The notes under the pieces are model-generated. The model was not told the DNA's origin and made no database searches. It saw only the letters and a list, made by a program, of their open reading frames with translations. The translations under genes were made by a program, and so were the position numbers. Source: Burkholderiaceae bacterium (GTDB lineage: Bacteria > Pseudomonadota > Gammaproteobacteria > Burkholderiales > Burkholderiaceae_A). Taken from it: a DNA stretch of 64,000 nt. Location of the stretch: NCBI GenBank assembly GCA_004214155.1, contig SGYQ01000006.1, forward strand, positions 38,184 to 102,183. Direction: 5' to 3'. Shown here piece after piece: positions 28,436 through 38,779 of this stretch (positions within the stretch are counted from its first letter, which is position 1; each line of letters starts with the position of its first letter).

Positions 28436-29623
28436 TCAGTTATTCAGTACTTTTACTTTTATTAGACCATCCTTGAATTTTATAGCAAGAACCTCGTCAC
28501 CGCGCAATCCATGAACACTTTTTATTACTTTTTTTTTATCTTTTGTGAAAATAACAGGATTCAGAGAATATTTCTTATTACTTTTTTGTAACTTTTCAAT
28601 GACAGTCTCCATTTGTAGCAATTTTTGTTTACGAGCTGACAAAACGCCATGGATCACCTCAGACGCTCTCCTTTCAAGCGATTTTAGACCACTTCTGTAC
28701 ATTTCTGTTTTTCTTAAAGGCGTATGCAGCAATGCACGGACATTTTCCATTTCGTTTGTTTTTCTTATCAACAAACGCTCGATTGAATTTGACAAGTTAA
28801 TCTCCAGCTCTCGGATTTTGATTTCAAATTTATTTTTGTTTGCAACAATCTTTTGTATCGCTGAAGTTGGTGTCGCCACGTTGAAATCTGCTACATGATT
28901 CAGAAGTACATCATCTTTTGCGTGTCCTATTGCAGAAATGATGGGTATATCGACTAGCCCAAACAAATTAGCTATGTTTTCAGAGTTAAAAACACTTAAA
29001 TCCTCATAAGAACCCCCACCTCTCGTAATAATTAGAATATCTATATCTCTATGACTTAGAATTTGGCTAACACAATTTCTAAAAGACTCAAAAGCATTTT
29101 TACCTTGCATGACGGCCGGAAAAATCTTAATAACCAAATAAGGTAATTCATCCCTTACCACCGTTAGAATATCGGACAAAGCAGCGCCATCAACCGAAGT
29201 AATAATTCCTACAGACTTTATTAAAAAATCAAAATCAACAGGTTTTATGTTCTTTACTTCTACCCCAGAATTTGGAAACTCTTTTAACCTACCCTCTGGT
29301 TCTCTAAAAATACTCTCCAAAACTTCTAACTTTGAAATCAAAACGTGAATTTCCCCAGATTTTCCAAAAACAGACACGGTACCGTTCACTCTTACTTTGT
29401 CACCCACGTCGACTGCAATATTATTATTGGTACTGGTTGATATATGAACGCATTTGATTTTCGAATCGACTCCGTTTAAAGAGAATACTTTATATCCTTC
29501 GGCTCGATACACATCCGAGACCACGCCAATAAGAGAGATACCAGGAAACTGAAGGTTAAGACAATTTTTGAGCACCTTCGTCAATTCGGTTACCGTTAGA
29601 GCCTTTTTTTCAATCATAGGCAA
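28436..29623 (-). CDS. xseA: Exodeoxyribonuclease VII large subunit
   Basis: Catalytic subunit of ExoVII, which degrades single-stranded DNA from both ends. N-terminal OB-fold (begins LTVTELTKVLKNCL), then the nuclease core with GIITSVDGAALSDIL, the Gly-rich ITRGGGSYEDLSVFN and the IPIISAIGHAKDDVL / DFNVATPTSAIQ motifs, then a long helical region rich in Lys and Arg. 395 residues, somewhat shorter than the E. coli protein (456), mainly in the helical part. The small subunit xseB is at 39.7 kb. Confidence 0.94.
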   Translation of the reverse strand: MPMIEKKALTVTELTKVLKNCLNLQFPGISLIGVVSDVYRAEGYKVFSLNGVDSKIKCVHISTSTNNNIAVDVGDKVRVNGTVSVFGKSGEIHVLISKLEVLESIFREPEGRLKEFPNSGVEVKNIKPVDFDFLIKSVGIITSVDGAALSDILTVVRDELPYLVIKIFPAVMQGKNAFESFRNCVSQILSHRDIDILIITRGGGSYEDLSVFNSENIANLFGLVDIPIISAIGHAKDDVLLNHVADFNVATPTSAIQKIVANKNKFEIKIRELEINLSNSIERLLIRKTNEMENVRALLHTPLRKTEMYRSGLKSLERRASEVIHGVLSARKQKLLQMETVIEKLQKSNKKYSLNPVIFTKDKKKVIKSVHGLRGDEVLAIKFKDGLIKVKVLNN

Positions 29624-29687
29624 AGTGTATAAGCAAAAAATTTAAATAAATTGACCAAAAAATAAAAGACATCAATAATTACGCATT

Positions 29688-30935
29688 ATGCAACACAAAA
29701 AATTAGAAAGTCGTGTCTTAAATTTTCGACAAACCATTATTTACAATCTCTCGCTCAACGTGCAAAAGCATTGGTATCCTAACAGTATAAATGGCTCATT
29801 CGATAACTTAACTAAAATCATCCAAGTTTCACACAGATCAAAATTTCTCGACCATTATATCAAACTGAGCACGAGGATCTTTTTTATAATTTGTTTACCG
29901 TTTTTTCGACTATCTTCGAGTATGTATCAACATCTTGCAACAAAAAAAAATACCCGCAAACATGAGAGTGTGTCGAAATTTAACAAAAAAAATAAAAATT
30001 GTAAATTAATAACTGTGGGTAACGTTTTAGTCGGCGGAGTTGGAAAAACTCCAACAGTTCTTGCAATCACTAATAAGTTAAAGTCAAAAGGCTTTAATAT
30101 AGCCGTTGTAACTAAAGGGTATGCCGGAGAAAAATTGCACCTTAATAATTCACCAGAAATCGTTTCTAACGATATGCCGGATTCTGAAGCTGCGAGATAC
30201 TTTGGGGATGAACCCACGATGATTTCAAGATTAAGTTCCGTTCCGGTATGTGTTGCTAAGGATAGAACTCTGGCTATTGAGTATCTTTTATCAAAGAAGC
30301 CAGGGCTGGATTACATAATTGCAGATGACGGAATACAATCGCTACATCAGTTTTCAGAAAAAAAAATAGTAATTTTTGATGAGAGAATTATGGGCAACGG
30401 ATATTGTTTGCCTTATGGGCCAATGAGAGAACCATGGCCAACACCCTACTTCATCGATGCTGTCATACTCAATTTCTCCACAGACTATAAAATCAGCCCT
30501 TCCAGTTTCAATAAAATACTTGCTAAAGATAATGTTGGTCAAATTTTTGAATCAAAATTAGTAATTAAATTTTGGGAAAGTCTTGAACGAAAGAGAATCG
30601 AATGTAGCGAGATGCACGGTCTTTCAGAAATTAAAAGCAACACATCAAAAAAGAATGTTCTAGCTGTTGCTGGTATTGGGGTACCGAATAAATTTTTTCT
30701 TACACTCAAATCTTTAGGCCTGGATTTTGATGCGCTACCTCTCAATAACCATGAAAAAGATATAAACGATATAATAGCTCGTGTAGATACATCTAACTAC
30801 GACCTAATCCTGACAACAGAAAAAGACGGGATTAAACTTACCATAAATAATAAAGAAATCGCAAGCAAGTTGTGGAAGCTAATAACAGAGTTACATTTAC
30901 CAGATGATTTTTATCGAAAGTTAATAGAGGAGTAA
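29688..30935 (+). CDS. lpxK: Tetraacyldisaccharide 4'-kinase
   Basis: Phosphorylates the 4' position of the lipid A precursor at the inner membrane. P-loop VGNVLVGGVGKTPT at about residues 108-121, then KGYAGEK, GDEPTMISR, the IADDGIQSLHQF motif and MGNGYCLPYGPMREP. 415 residues against ~330 in E. coli: the extra length is mostly an N-terminal extension of ~60-80 residues before the membrane-associated helix (IFFIICLPFFRL). Operon with Trm112, kdsB and adk. Confidence 0.92.
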   Translation: MQHKKLESRVLNFRQTIIYNLSLNVQKHWYPNSINGSFDNLTKIIQVSHRSKFLDHYIKLSTRIFFIICLPFFRLSSSMYQHLATKKNTRKHESVSKFNKKNKNCKLITVGNVLVGGVGKTPTVLAITNKLKSKGFNIAVVTKGYAGEKLHLNNSPEIVSNDMPDSEAARYFGDEPTMISRLSSVPVCVAKDRTLAIEYLLSKKPGLDYIIADDGIQSLHQFSEKKIVIFDERIMGNGYCLPYGPMREPWPTPYFIDAVILNFSTDYKISPSSFNKILAKDNVGQIFESKLVIKFWESLERKRIECSEMHGLSEIKSNTSKKNVLAVAGIGVPNKFFLTLKSLGLDFDALPLNNHEKDINDIIARVDTSNYDLILTTEKDGIKLTINNKEIASKLWKLITELHLPDDFYRKLIEE

Positions 30936-30941
30936 AGATTC

Positions 30942-31118
30942 ATGGATCCGAAACTTATTGAAATTCTAATATGTCCGATAACAGCTAAACGACTTCGATT
31001 GAGCAAGGATAAAAAACTATTAGTAACGATTGACGAAAAATTAGCGTATCCCATCATCGATGGGATTCCTAGATTATCACCAGAGGACGTAATCGATGAC
31101 TTTAAAAAAAGAAAATAA
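30942..31118 (+). CDS. Trm112/YcaR family small protein
   Basis: A 58-residue protein: starts MDPKLIEILICPITAKRL and contains the signature LAYPIIDGIPRL. Found between lpxK and kdsB, exactly as YcaR in many proteobacteria. GAGGAG lies about 10 bases upstream of the ATG. In typical members the start has CPxC; here the second Cys is Thr (CPIT) and no other cysteine remains, so the usual zinc site cannot form. Overlaps the kdsB start by 23 bases. Role in the lipid A/Kdo operon is unknown. Confidence 0.88.
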   Translation: MDPKLIEILICPITAKRLRLSKDKKLLVTIDEKLAYPIIDGIPRLSPEDVIDDFKKRK

Positions 31119-31884
31119 TGATATAAATTTTTGGGTAGTGATCCCAGCACGACTAAAGTCAACTAGATTTCCAGAAAAAATGCTTGCTAATATTATGGGC
31201 AAATCAATGATCAGCAGAGTAATAGAAAAAGCAATGATTAGTGGAGCATCTAGAGTTATAGTTGCTACAGACAGTGAAAAAATCAAAAGCGCCATTTCCA
31301 CGTATAATGCCGAGTGTATTATGACATCAGGAGATCATCCGAGTGGCTCAGACCGTATTTGCGAGGCATTAGAAAAAGCGGGTGCAGACTGCAATCAAGT
31401 CGTCGTTAATCTTCAGGGTGATGAACCCTTAATAAATCCTGACACTGTGAAACATCTCGCAATTCTTAAAACAAATTGTCTCGAAGACGTAACTACTGTT
31501 GTTTCCAGATTCGAGTCGGCCGAAGAAATAGTTAGTCCAGATTGCGTCAAAGTTGTCACCACAGAGTGTGGTCAGGCATTATATTTTTCTAGAGCTATGA
31601 TTCCATTTGACAGAGACGCTAGTACAGCCTCTGCAAACACTAAAGAATCTTCTTATCTAAAGCATATTGGAATATACTCATTCTATGCTGGTTCTTTAGA
31701 AGAGTATGTCGCAAATGGAGAATGCAATTTGGAAAAATTGGAAAAACTCGAACAACTTAGGTGGCTTTGGATGGGGAAAAAAATCAAAGTTTTGCGCGAC
31801 GATTTTTCAGGTTCTACAGGAATCGATACACCAGAGGACTTAAAAAGAGTTGAGTCTTATTTGACCAAACAAAAAAATAATTAG
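31096..31884 (+). CDS. kdsB: 3-deoxy-manno-octulosonate cytidylyltransferase (CMP-Kdo synthetase)
   Basis: Activates Kdo for LPS core synthesis. Nucleotide-binding PARLKSTRFPEKML near the N-terminus, ATDSEKI, SGSDRICEA, VNLQGDEPLI and the metal-site segment STGIDTPEDL near the end. 262 residues. The ATG at 31096 is inside the Trm112 gene; no later in-frame ATG gives a complete N-terminus. The N-terminal ~12 residues before the core are slightly longer than in E. coli. Confidence 0.95.
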   Translation: MTLKKENNDINFWVVIPARLKSTRFPEKMLANIMGKSMISRVIEKAMISGASRVIVATDSEKIKSAISTYNAECIMTSGDHPSGSDRICEALEKAGADCNQVVVNLQGDEPLINPDTVKHLAILKTNCLEDVTTVVSRFESAEEIVSPDCVKVVTTECGQALYFSRAMIPFDRDASTASANTKESSYLKHIGIYSFYAGSLEEYVANGECNLEKLEKLEQLRWLWMGKKIKVLRDDFSGSTGIDTPEDLKRVESYLTKQKNN

Positions 31885-31896
31885 GAGGAACCACTT

Positions 31897-32556
31897 ATGC
31901 GGATTATTTTACTAGGAGCACCAGGGGCTGGCAAAGGAACGCAAGCTCAAGCAATTTGCGACCATCTGAACATCCCGCAAATTTCAACTGGCGACATGCT
32001 AAGAGGAGAGATTAAAAGTGGATCTGACCTAGGAAATCAGGCTAAGTCCATTATGGATGCAGGCAAGTTAGTTGATGATGAACTAATTATCAAACTCGTT
32101 ACAAAACGAATAAATGTAAATGATTGTAAGAACGGCTATCTATTCGATGGTTTTCCGCGAACAATACCTCAGGCGCAATCTTTGCGATTGGCGAATATAC
32201 AGATTGATCTCATCTTGAATATTATTGTAGACGAAGCCGATATAGTAAATCGCATAACAGGTAGAAGAGTTCATCCTGCCAGTGGTAGAACTTACCACGT
32301 TGAGTACAATCCTCCAAAAATGCCCGAAAAGGATGATGTAACTGGAGACGATTTGATTCAACGAGATGACGATACGGAAGAAACCGTGAGAAAGCGGCTT
32401 TCGGTTTATCACGAGCAAACTGAGCCTTTAATTAGTTTTTACAAGGCATGGAAACAAGAAAATGATGAGGCTCCTAAGTTCATAGATGTACCTGGGATTG
32501 GAAACATTTCGGAAATAAGCCAAAGAATAATAGCTAGCATCGAACAAAATCAGTAG
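31897..32556 (+). CDS. adk: Adenylate kinase
   Basis: Interconverts ATP + AMP and 2 ADP. P-loop [10 protein letters not shown] at residues 7-16, AMP site STGDMLR, DGFPRT, and a long LID domain ([17 protein letters not shown]) that has no zinc cysteines. 219 residues, long-form bacterial Adk. A strong TAGGAGG site sits about 9 bases upstream of the ATG, between kdsB and adk, allowing expression well above the rest of the operon. Confidence 0.97.
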   Translation: MRIILLGAPGAGKGTQAQAICDHLNIPQISTGDMLRGEIKSGSDLGNQAKSIMDAGKLVDDELIIKLVTKRINVNDCKNGYLFDGFPRTIPQAQSLRLANIQIDLILNIIVDEADIVNRITGRRVHPASGRTYHVEYNPPKMPEKDDVTGDDLIQRDDDTEETVRKRLSVYHEQTEPLISFYKAWKQENDEAPKFIDVPGIGNISEISQRIIASIEQNQ

Positions 32557-32570
32557 ATATTGTTGCACCG

Positions 32571-32909
32571 TCACTTTTTAATTGCATCTTTTGAAAATAT
32601 TTCCGAATAGCTTATTTTGTCCGTTTTCAAATCATTTTCTTTTATAAAATTCAAGACAAATTCCCATGCCAATGGCTCAATGTCATTGAGCTGTTCCAAT
32701 GCCATTACAACTCTTTCGCCGTTATGAGTTGTTGGAAAAACTAAATCAGAGTATCCCATACCCTTTTGAATATTAACTCGTTCTCCCGACGACTCGTAAG
32801 TGGTGTCATATGGAGCCATTACTCCACAAAATCTCTCAATCCAGTCACTAGGTCGAAATTTTTCACCTGTGCTAGTGACACCAAAAATGATTAAGACACA
32901 ATTTTCCAT
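32571..32909 (-). CDS. DUF3579 family protein
   Basis: A 112-residue soluble protein of unknown function. Recognisable family features are the start IIFGVTSTGEKFRPSDWIERFCGVM, the central NGERVVMALEQL and the C-terminal IEPLAWEFVLNFIKENDL. The family is, to my knowledge, largely betaproteobacterial and often lies beside arginine genes, as here (divergent from argD). No catalytic motif is visible. Confidence 0.8.
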   Translation of the reverse strand: MENCVLIIFGVTSTGEKFRPSDWIERFCGVMAPYDTTYESSGERVNIQKGMGYSDLVFPTTHNGERVVMALEQLNDIEPLAWEFVLNFIKENDLKTDKISYSEIFSKDAIKK

Positions 32910-33024
32910 AGTTAACTTGCTTAATTAATCTGCTTTAATTACATCATTACGTATCAGCAATGTAAAATACTATCGAAGATTAGCTACAAAATCGTTAAAA
33001 TATAAACTTTTTTCAGGAACCAGC
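32910..33024. promoter_or_regulatory. Divergent DUF3579 / argD control region
   Basis: 115 AT-rich bases between divergent starts. A TAAAAT near 32971 and ATAAAC near 33002 are possible -10 elements for argD, but no convincing -35 accompanies them. AGGA at 33015-33018 is the ribosome site for the TTG start of argD. I saw no clear ARG-box palindrome. Confidence 0.3.
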
Positions 33025-34212
33025 TTGAGAGATAACCGGAAAACTTATTTAATACAGAATTATAAGCGTCAGGAATTTAGCCCCGCCAAAGGTAGGGGTT
33101 GCTGGTTATACGACGAGGAAAAAAATAGGTATTTGGATGGCTTAAGTGGGATAGCAGTAAATACTCTGGGACACAATCATAAAAAGCTTGTAAAGGCAAT
33201 ATCGACTCAGGCTCGAAATCTATTACACGTCTCAAATCTTTATAAAATTCAACTGCAAGAGCAACTTGCTAAGAGATTAGCGGAGTTGACTGGTCTCGAT
33301 AAATCTTTTTACTGTAATTCAGGACTAGAAGCTAATGAAGCTGCCCTAAAGGTTGCTAGGAAATTCGGGATAAAGAAAGGATTAAAAAAACCCAAAATTA
33401 TTGTCTTCGAAAATGCATTCCACGGAAGATCTTTTGCAACCATGTCGGCTTCTTCGGGGAAACAGGGTAAATCCATGTTTGGTGATACTATTTCAGGTTT
33501 TGTTAGAGCTCCAATTAATAACGTAGAGGCTATTTTTGCTATAGAGCAAAATTATCCTGATATCGCAGCGGTGATGCTCGAACCGATTCAAGGAGAGGGT
33601 GGAATAAATATCAGTAAAAATGATTTCTTAAAAAAAATCCGTAAACTTTGTACCTCTAACAAATGGTTACTAATTTTTGATGAAGTGCAATGCGGGATAG
33701 GTCGAACAGGGAATTGGTTTGCGTTTCAAAAAGCGGGAATAAAACCGGACGTGCTTACCCTCGCAAAAGGATTAGGCTCTGGCGTACCAATCGGCGCTTT
33801 GCTGGTAAAAGGGTCATACGCCGATATACTTGGCCCGGGAGAACACGGTTCAACATTTGGTGGCAATCCTCTAGCAATGCAGGCTGGATTAACTACTCTT
33901 GATGTAATCCAAGAAGAGAGACTTCTCGAAAATGCTAGAAATAGAGGAAATCAAATTGTCAAACATTTAAAGTCCGAGCTGAAAAACTATCCTGATATTG
34001 TAAGCATTCGTGGGGTTGGTCTTATGATAGGTATACAATTAAGAGTCGATTGTAGCCAGATTACACAGATTGCGTTGGACAACGGTTTGTTGGTTAATGT
34101 CACCAATTCTAATGTAATTAGACTACTTCCTCCGCTTATTATTAGTCATAAAGAAGTTGAAATCCTGTTGGATAAGCTTGTTTTTTCGATTAAAACGTTT
34201 TTTGAAAAATGA
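33025..34212 (+). CDS. argD: Acetylornithine aminotransferase
   Basis: PLP enzyme that converts N-acetylglutamate semialdehyde to N-acetylornithine. Class III aminotransferase with the PLP-contact region YCNSGLEANEAALK, the Asp in LLIFDEVQCGIGRTG and the Schiff-base Lys in LTLAKGLGSGVPIGA. 395 residues. Start TTG 33025 with AGGA 6-7 bases upstream; no earlier in-frame start gives a better N-terminus. First gene of argD-argF-argG; the stop overlaps argF (ATGA). Confidence 0.94.
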   Translation: MRDNRKTYLIQNYKRQEFSPAKGRGCWLYDEEKNRYLDGLSGIAVNTLGHNHKKLVKAISTQARNLLHVSNLYKIQLQEQLAKRLAELTGLDKSFYCNSGLEANEAALKVARKFGIKKGLKKPKIIVFENAFHGRSFATMSASSGKQGKSMFGDTISGFVRAPINNVEAIFAIEQNYPDIAAVMLEPIQGEGGINISKNDFLKKIRKLCTSNKWLLIFDEVQCGIGRTGNWFAFQKAGIKPDVLTLAKGLGSGVPIGALLVKGSYADILGPGEHGSTFGGNPLAMQAGLTTLDVIQEERLLENARNRGNQIVKHLKSELKNYPDIVSIRGVGLMIGIQLRVDCSQITQIALDNGLLVNVTNSNVIRLLPPLIISHKEVEILLDKLVFSIKTFFEK

Positions 34213-35129
34213 ATAAAAATACCCGTCATTTCCTTCGTGTGAGGGATCTCTCGTACAACGAAATTCAAAAGTTATTCGAGAGATCTACCTTATTAAAAAA
34301 ACAGGTCAAGGAAAACGTATTTAAACAGGAATTACAAAACCGTACTTTGATTTTGCTGTTTGAAAAGCACTCAACGAGAACAAGGTTGTCCTTTGAAGTT
34401 GGTATGCAGCAGCTTGGAGGAAATTCTATTGTCCTGCAAATGAGAGACACACAGATTGATCGGGGAGAAACTATAGAAGACGCTGCACGAGTGATATCTC
34501 GAATGTGCGATATTATCATGATGCGTACTTTTGAACACTCAAAAATCGAGGCATTCGCAAAACACTCAACGGCCCCAATAATCAATGGGTTAACTAATGA
34601 ACATCATCCGTGCCAAGTCCTTTCCGATATTTTCACCTTTCAAGAACATAGAGGGAACATTTTAGGAAAGACAATTTCTTGGATTGGAGACATAAATAAT
34701 ATGTGTGCGTCATGGATTGAAGCCTCAAATATCCTTGGATTTAAATTACATGTTTCTTCACCGCCCGAATATAAGCATCTATTGGAAGAACTAAATATCA
34801 ACCAAAATAATGTTGAATATTTTGCTGACCCCTTAGAAGCTTGTATGCAATCCGATCTAATCACAACCGATGTTTGGACAAGTATGGGATTTGAACAGGA
34901 AAAAAACGAAAGGTTGAAATCGTTTGAACGCTGGACAGTCGATAAGCGAAAAATTGATGTAGCTAATAAAGACGTCGTTTTCATGCACTGCCTTCCAGCC
35001 CATCGAGGAGAAGAAGTAAGTGCGGACGTAATTGATGGTCCACAATCAGTAGTCTGGCAAGAAGCAGAGAACAGACTCCATTTCCAAAAAGCGTTACTAG
35101 AGTATTTAATCAAAATTAATGAGGCCTAA
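34209..35129 (+). CDS. argF: Ornithine carbamoyltransferase
   Basis: Joins carbamoyl phosphate and ornithine to citrulline. Carbamoyl-phosphate loop [22 protein letters not shown], the ornithine-site [12 protein letters not shown] and the catalytic [11 protein letters not shown] with its Cys. 306 residues, typical of anabolic OTC. Overlaps argD by 4 bases and ends 1 base before the argG ATG. Confidence 0.96.
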   Translation: MNKNTRHFLRVRDLSYNEIQKLFERSTLLKKQVKENVFKQELQNRTLILLFEKHSTRTRLSFEVGMQQLGGNSIVLQMRDTQIDRGETIEDAARVISRMCDIIMMRTFEHSKIEAFAKHSTAPIINGLTNEHHPCQVLSDIFTFQEHRGNILGKTISWIGDINNMCASWIEASNILGFKLHVSSPPEYKHLLEELNINQNNVEYFADPLEACMQSDLITTDVWTSMGFEQEKNERLKSFERWTVDKRKIDVANKDVVFMHCLPAHRGEEVSADVIDGPQSVVWQEAENRLHFQKALLEYLIKINEA

Positions 35130-35130
35130 G

Positions 35131-36327
35131 ATGGAGAATAAGAAAAAAGTTGTATTAGCATATTCTGGTGGGCTTGATACTTCGGTGATTCTGAAATGGT
35201 TACAAGAAGAATACAACTGTGAGGTAATTGCTTTCACTGCTGATATTGGGCAGGGAGAGGAGCTTAATCCCGCAAAGGTAAAAGCAAAAAAACTTGGGGT
35301 TAACAAAATTTATATCAAGGATTTACGCGAAGAGTTTGTAAAAGATTTTGTCTTTCCGATGATGAGATGTAACACTCTTTATGAAGGAGAGTATTTACTT
35401 GGGACGGCCATCGCGAGGCCATTGATTGCAAAACATTTGGTACAAATTGCAAAAAAAGAAAAGGCCTTTGCAATCGCTCATGGCGCCACAGGGAAAGGAA
35501 ACGATCAAGTGAGATTTGAGTTAGGCGCTTATGCATTGCACCCAAATGTAAAGATTATTGCGCCCTGGAGAGAATGGGACTTGAATTCTAGAGCAAAATT
35601 ATTGAGGTATGCGAAAAAATATGGAATTCCAATAGAAAATACTAGAAAACGACAATCACCTTACTCAATGGATGCAAATCTCTTACATATTTCGTATGAG
35701 GGCGGCATTTTGGAGGATCCCTCAAAAGCTCCTCCCGAAAAAAATCTTTGGAAATGGACAAATAGTTTGGAAAATACGCCTAACAAACCACAAAAAATAG
35801 GTTTATCCTTCGAAAAAGGTGATCTCGTGTCTATAAACGGACAAAGAAAAAAGCCCCATGAACTACTCCATTCCTTGAATCTTTTAGGTAACAAACATGG
35901 AGTTGGACGATTAGACTTAGTTGAAAACCGATTTGTTGGGTTGAAGTCTCGTGGTTGTTACGAGACTCCTGGAGGCACAATTCTTTTAAAGGCCCATAGA
36001 GCATTAGAATCTATAACTTTAGATAGGGAGTTATGTCATCTCAAGGATGAATTAATGCCTAAATATGCAAAAATGATTTATAACGGATTTTGGTGGTCTC
36101 CTGAAAGATTAGCATTACAAGAGCTGATTAATTATTCCCAAAAAACAGTAAGCGGGGATGTTATCTTAAAACTTTTTAAAGGTAATATAATCGTGATGAG
36201 TAGATCGTCTAAAAAATCTTTATATGACAAGAATATTTCGACTTTTGAGGATGACAGTGGTGTTTTTAATCAAAAAGACTCTGAGGGTTTTATAAAACTA
36301 AATGCACTTAGACTTAAAAATAGATGA
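35131..36327 (+). CDS. argG: Argininosuccinate synthase
   Basis: Condenses citrulline and aspartate using ATP. ATP-pyrophosphatase P-loop AYSGGLDTS at about residues 9-17, then [15 protein letters not shown] and the citrulline/aspartate contacts [14 protein letters not shown] use the ATG at 35131, preceded by GAGG 6 bases upstream; an ATG at 35119 overlaps the end of argF. 398 residues. Third gene of the arginine cluster; argH is not in the window. Confidence 0.96.
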   Translation: MENKKKVVLAYSGGLDTSVILKWLQEEYNCEVIAFTADIGQGEELNPAKVKAKKLGVNKIYIKDLREEFVKDFVFPMMRCNTLYEGEYLLGTAIARPLIAKHLVQIAKKEKAFAIAHGATGKGNDQVRFELGAYALHPNVKIIAPWREWDLNSRAKLLRYAKKYGIPIENTRKRQSPYSMDANLLHISYEGGILEDPSKAPPEKNLWKWTNSLENTPNKPQKIGLSFEKGDLVSINGQRKKPHELLHSLNLLGNKHGVGRLDLVENRFVGLKSRGCYETPGGTILLKAHRALESITLDRELCHLKDELMPKYAKMIYNGFWWSPERLALQELINYSQKTVSGDVILKLFKGNIIVMSRSSKKSLYDKNISTFEDDSGVFNQKDSEGFIKLNALRLKNR

Positions 36328-36347
36328 GCTATTAACTGGAGTGACCT

Positions 36348-36833
36348 ATGGCAACATTTGATGTATCGATAAAAGCAAATCTCGTTGACGTGCAAAATGC
36401 GTTAGCCCAGGTGAAAAAAGAAATTGCTAACCGCTTCGATTTCAAAGGAACGTGTGCAGAGGTAACAAGCTCCGATAATGAAATTATTTGCATAGGAGAG
36501 AATGAGTTTCAAATAAACCAAATAACTGAAATTATTTTTACAAAATTTGGGAAAAGAGGGGTTGATACACGGGTTTTGAATCCGCGCGATATGAACAAGT
36601 CTGCCAATGACAAAATTAAGAGAATCATTGATATTGCAAACGGCATCTCTACCGATGATGCAAAAAAAATTGTAAAGGCTATCAAGACTACAAAACTGAA
36701 GGTACAGTCATCGATTAATGGTCAAGTAGTTAAAGTATCGGGAAACAAGAGAGACACTTTACAAGAAGCTATCGAGTTCCTGAAAAAAGAGTTTCCATCT
36801 TTACCACTTACCTTCGATAATTTTAGAGATTAA
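36348..36833 (+). CDS. yajQ: YajQ family nucleotide-binding protein
   Basis: Members of this family (UPF0234/DUF520) bind cyclic di-GMP or other nucleotides in some species; the role here is unknown. The signature start FDVSIKANLVDVQNAL, NRFDFKGT, and the C-terminal VRVSGKKRDDLQ-like segment VVKVSGNKRDTLQEAI are clear. 161 residues, two RNP-like domains. TGGAGTGACC precedes the ATG. Same strand as argG with a 20-base gap; converges on dxs with 8 bases between the stops. Confidence 0.93.
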   Translation: MATFDVSIKANLVDVQNALAQVKKEIANRFDFKGTCAEVTSSDNEIICIGENEFQINQITEIIFTKFGKRGVDTRVLNPRDMNKSANDKIKRIIDIANGISTDDAKKIVKAIKTTKLKVQSSINGQVVKVSGNKRDTLQEAIEFLKKEFPSLPLTFDNFRD

Positions 36834-36841
36834 GTTTCCAT

Positions 36842-38776
36842 TTAAGACGACAAATTGCACAGATTCTCTATTTTGCTCAAAATGTTTTCGGCGTCTAACC
36901 CTTGTAGACGTAGTAGCTCTTTGGGATCACCATGATCAATGTGTTTGTCCGGTAGACCCAAATGGTACAACTGACATGAGCCAGTTTTTTTTAACATCTT
37001 ATCAGGTTGAGCCGATAACACTTCAGCGCAAGCTGAACCTGCTCCTCCTGCAATGACATTTTCCTCTACCGTTACAATCAAATCATGTTCGATTGCGCAC
37101 CTTAAAATAATTGCTTCATCTATCGGCTTAACAAACCTCATGTTAACCACAGTTGCGTCTATCTTTTCACCAGCTACTAAGGATGGCATCACCATAGAAC
37201 CAAAGGCCAATATCGCCACTTTCTTCGCATTTACCATTCCAAACTTATCTGGGTCTGCCGAGCAACTTCTCAAAACCTCAGCTTTACCCAACTCTAAAAT
37301 CCCGGCGTTTGCTGGTTGAGTAACCTCAGTCCCAGGCCCCTGACCTCGGGGATACCGGACAGCTGAGGGGCCTGCAATTCTTATTCCTGTATTCAACATT
37401 TGACAACACTCTAATTCATCTTTCGGTGCCATTACCACCATGTTTGGTATGCACCTAAGATAACTTAAATCATATGCTCCTGCATGCGTTGCTCCATCAG
37501 CTCCTACTAGTCCAGCTCTATCTATCGCAAACAAGACATCCAAATTCTGCAATGCGACGTCATGAATTAGTTGGTCGTATGCTCTTTGTAAAAAAGTGGA
37601 GTAAATAGCTACCACAGGCTTGATACCATCACAAGCTAATCCCCCAGCAAATGTAACGGCATGTTGTTCAGCTATTCCAACATCAAAAAATCGCGCTGGA
37701 AACATGTCTGCAAATTTTTGCATTCCTGAGCCCTCTTTCATTGCGGGCGTAATAGCAACAATATTTTTATTCGAACCTGCTGCATCACAAAGCCACTCAC
37801 CAAAAATTTTCGAATATGTTTTTTTCTCTGGTTCATTCTTTTTTACTATACCGTCTCTGGGATTAAAACTACCCGGGCCGTGGTAAAGAATTGGATCCTG
37901 CTCCGCCTTTTGATATCCATGGCCTTTCTTTGTGACTACATGGAGGAACTGGGGTCCCTTTAAATTTCGTAAATTTTCTAGCGCTGGAATCAAAATATTC
38001 AGATCATGACCGTCGATAGGGCCAAAATAATTAAACCCGAATGCTTCAAACAACGTACTAGGTGTCAGTAAGCCTTTTGCCCCACCTTCAATTTTTTTTG
38101 CTACTTCCAAAACAGGCGGTATTTTCTTTAGAACTTGCTTACTAAATTCGCGAGCCGAGGAGTACATTTTGCCAGTTAGTAACCGAGCTAAATAATTACT
38201 TAAAGCCCCAACCGGTTGAGAAATCGACATATCGTTATCGTTTAAAATTACCAATATATCCAAATCTTTATTGCCGTGGCCAGCATTATTCAGAGCTTCA
38301 AAAGCCATCCCAGCACTTAATGCCCCATCGCCTATAATTGCTACATGTCTTCTTCTGCTTTCACCTTGATTAAGACCATTAAGTTTTGAGGCTAAAGCCA
38401 TTCCTAATACTGCTGATATAGAGGTGGAGGAGTGCGCAGTGCCAAAATCATCATACTCACTCTCACTCCTTTTAGGAAATCCAGATATTCCTCCAAACTT
38501 TCTAATTGATGACAATCTATTTCTTCTGCCGGTTATAATTTTGTGGGCATAGCTCTGGTGACCGACATCCCAAACCAGCTTATCAAATGGTGTATTGAAT
38601 ACATAATGAATAGCTAATGTTAATTCAACAGTTCCAAGATTAGAAGATAGATGACCCCCACTCTTGGATACTGACTCCAACAAAAATGCTCTCAGCTCAT
38701 CGGAAACTTTCTTGACATCCTCACGTGCTAACTTTCGCAAATCTTCCGGAGAATTGATACGTTCCAAAATTTTCAT
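36842..38776 (-). CDS. dxs: 1-deoxy-D-xylulose-5-phosphate synthase
   Basis: Thiamine-diphosphate enzyme, first step of the MEP isoprenoid pathway: pyruvate + glyceraldehyde 3-phosphate. [13 protein letters not shown], the ThDP/Mg motif [18 protein letters not shown]...NDNDMSIS, the catalytic region [14 protein letters not shown] and [13 protein letters not shown] are in order. 644 residues. It follows ispA by 3 bases in the xseB-ispA-dxs operon common to beta/gammaproteobacteria. Confidence 0.96.
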   Translation of the reverse strand: MKILERINSPEDLRKLAREDVKKVSDELRAFLLESVSKSGGHLSSNLGTVELTLAIHYVFNTPFDKLVWDVGHQSYAHKIITGRRNRLSSIRKFGGISGFPKRSESEYDDFGTAHSSTSISAVLGMALASKLNGLNQGESRRRHVAIIGDGALSAGMAFEALNNAGHGNKDLDILVILNDNDMSISQPVGALSNYLARLLTGKMYSSAREFSKQVLKKIPPVLEVAKKIEGGAKGLLTPSTLFEAFGFNYFGPIDGHDLNILIPALENLRNLKGPQFLHVVTKKGHGYQKAEQDPILYHGPGSFNPRDGIVKKNEPEKKTYSKIFGEWLCDAAGSNKNIVAITPAMKEGSGMQKFADMFPARFFDVGIAEQHAVTFAGGLACDGIKPVVAIYSTFLQRAYDQLIHDVALQNLDVLFAIDRAGLVGADGATHAGAYDLSYLRCIPNMVVMAPKDELECCQMLNTGIRIAGPSAVRYPRGQGPGTEVTQPANAGILELGKAEVLRSCSADPDKFGMVNAKKVAILAFGSMVMPSLVAGEKIDATVVNMRFVKPIDEAIILRCAIEHDLIVTVEENVIAGGAGSACAEVLSAQPDKMLKKTGSCQLYHLGLPDKHIDHGDPKELLRLQGLDAENILSKIENLCNLSS

Positions 38777-38779
38777 AAG

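Noticed and set aside
34640..35113. 157-codon minus-strand frame opposite argF
   Set aside because: Shadow of ornithine carbamoyltransferase; no domain and Ser/Cys-rich.
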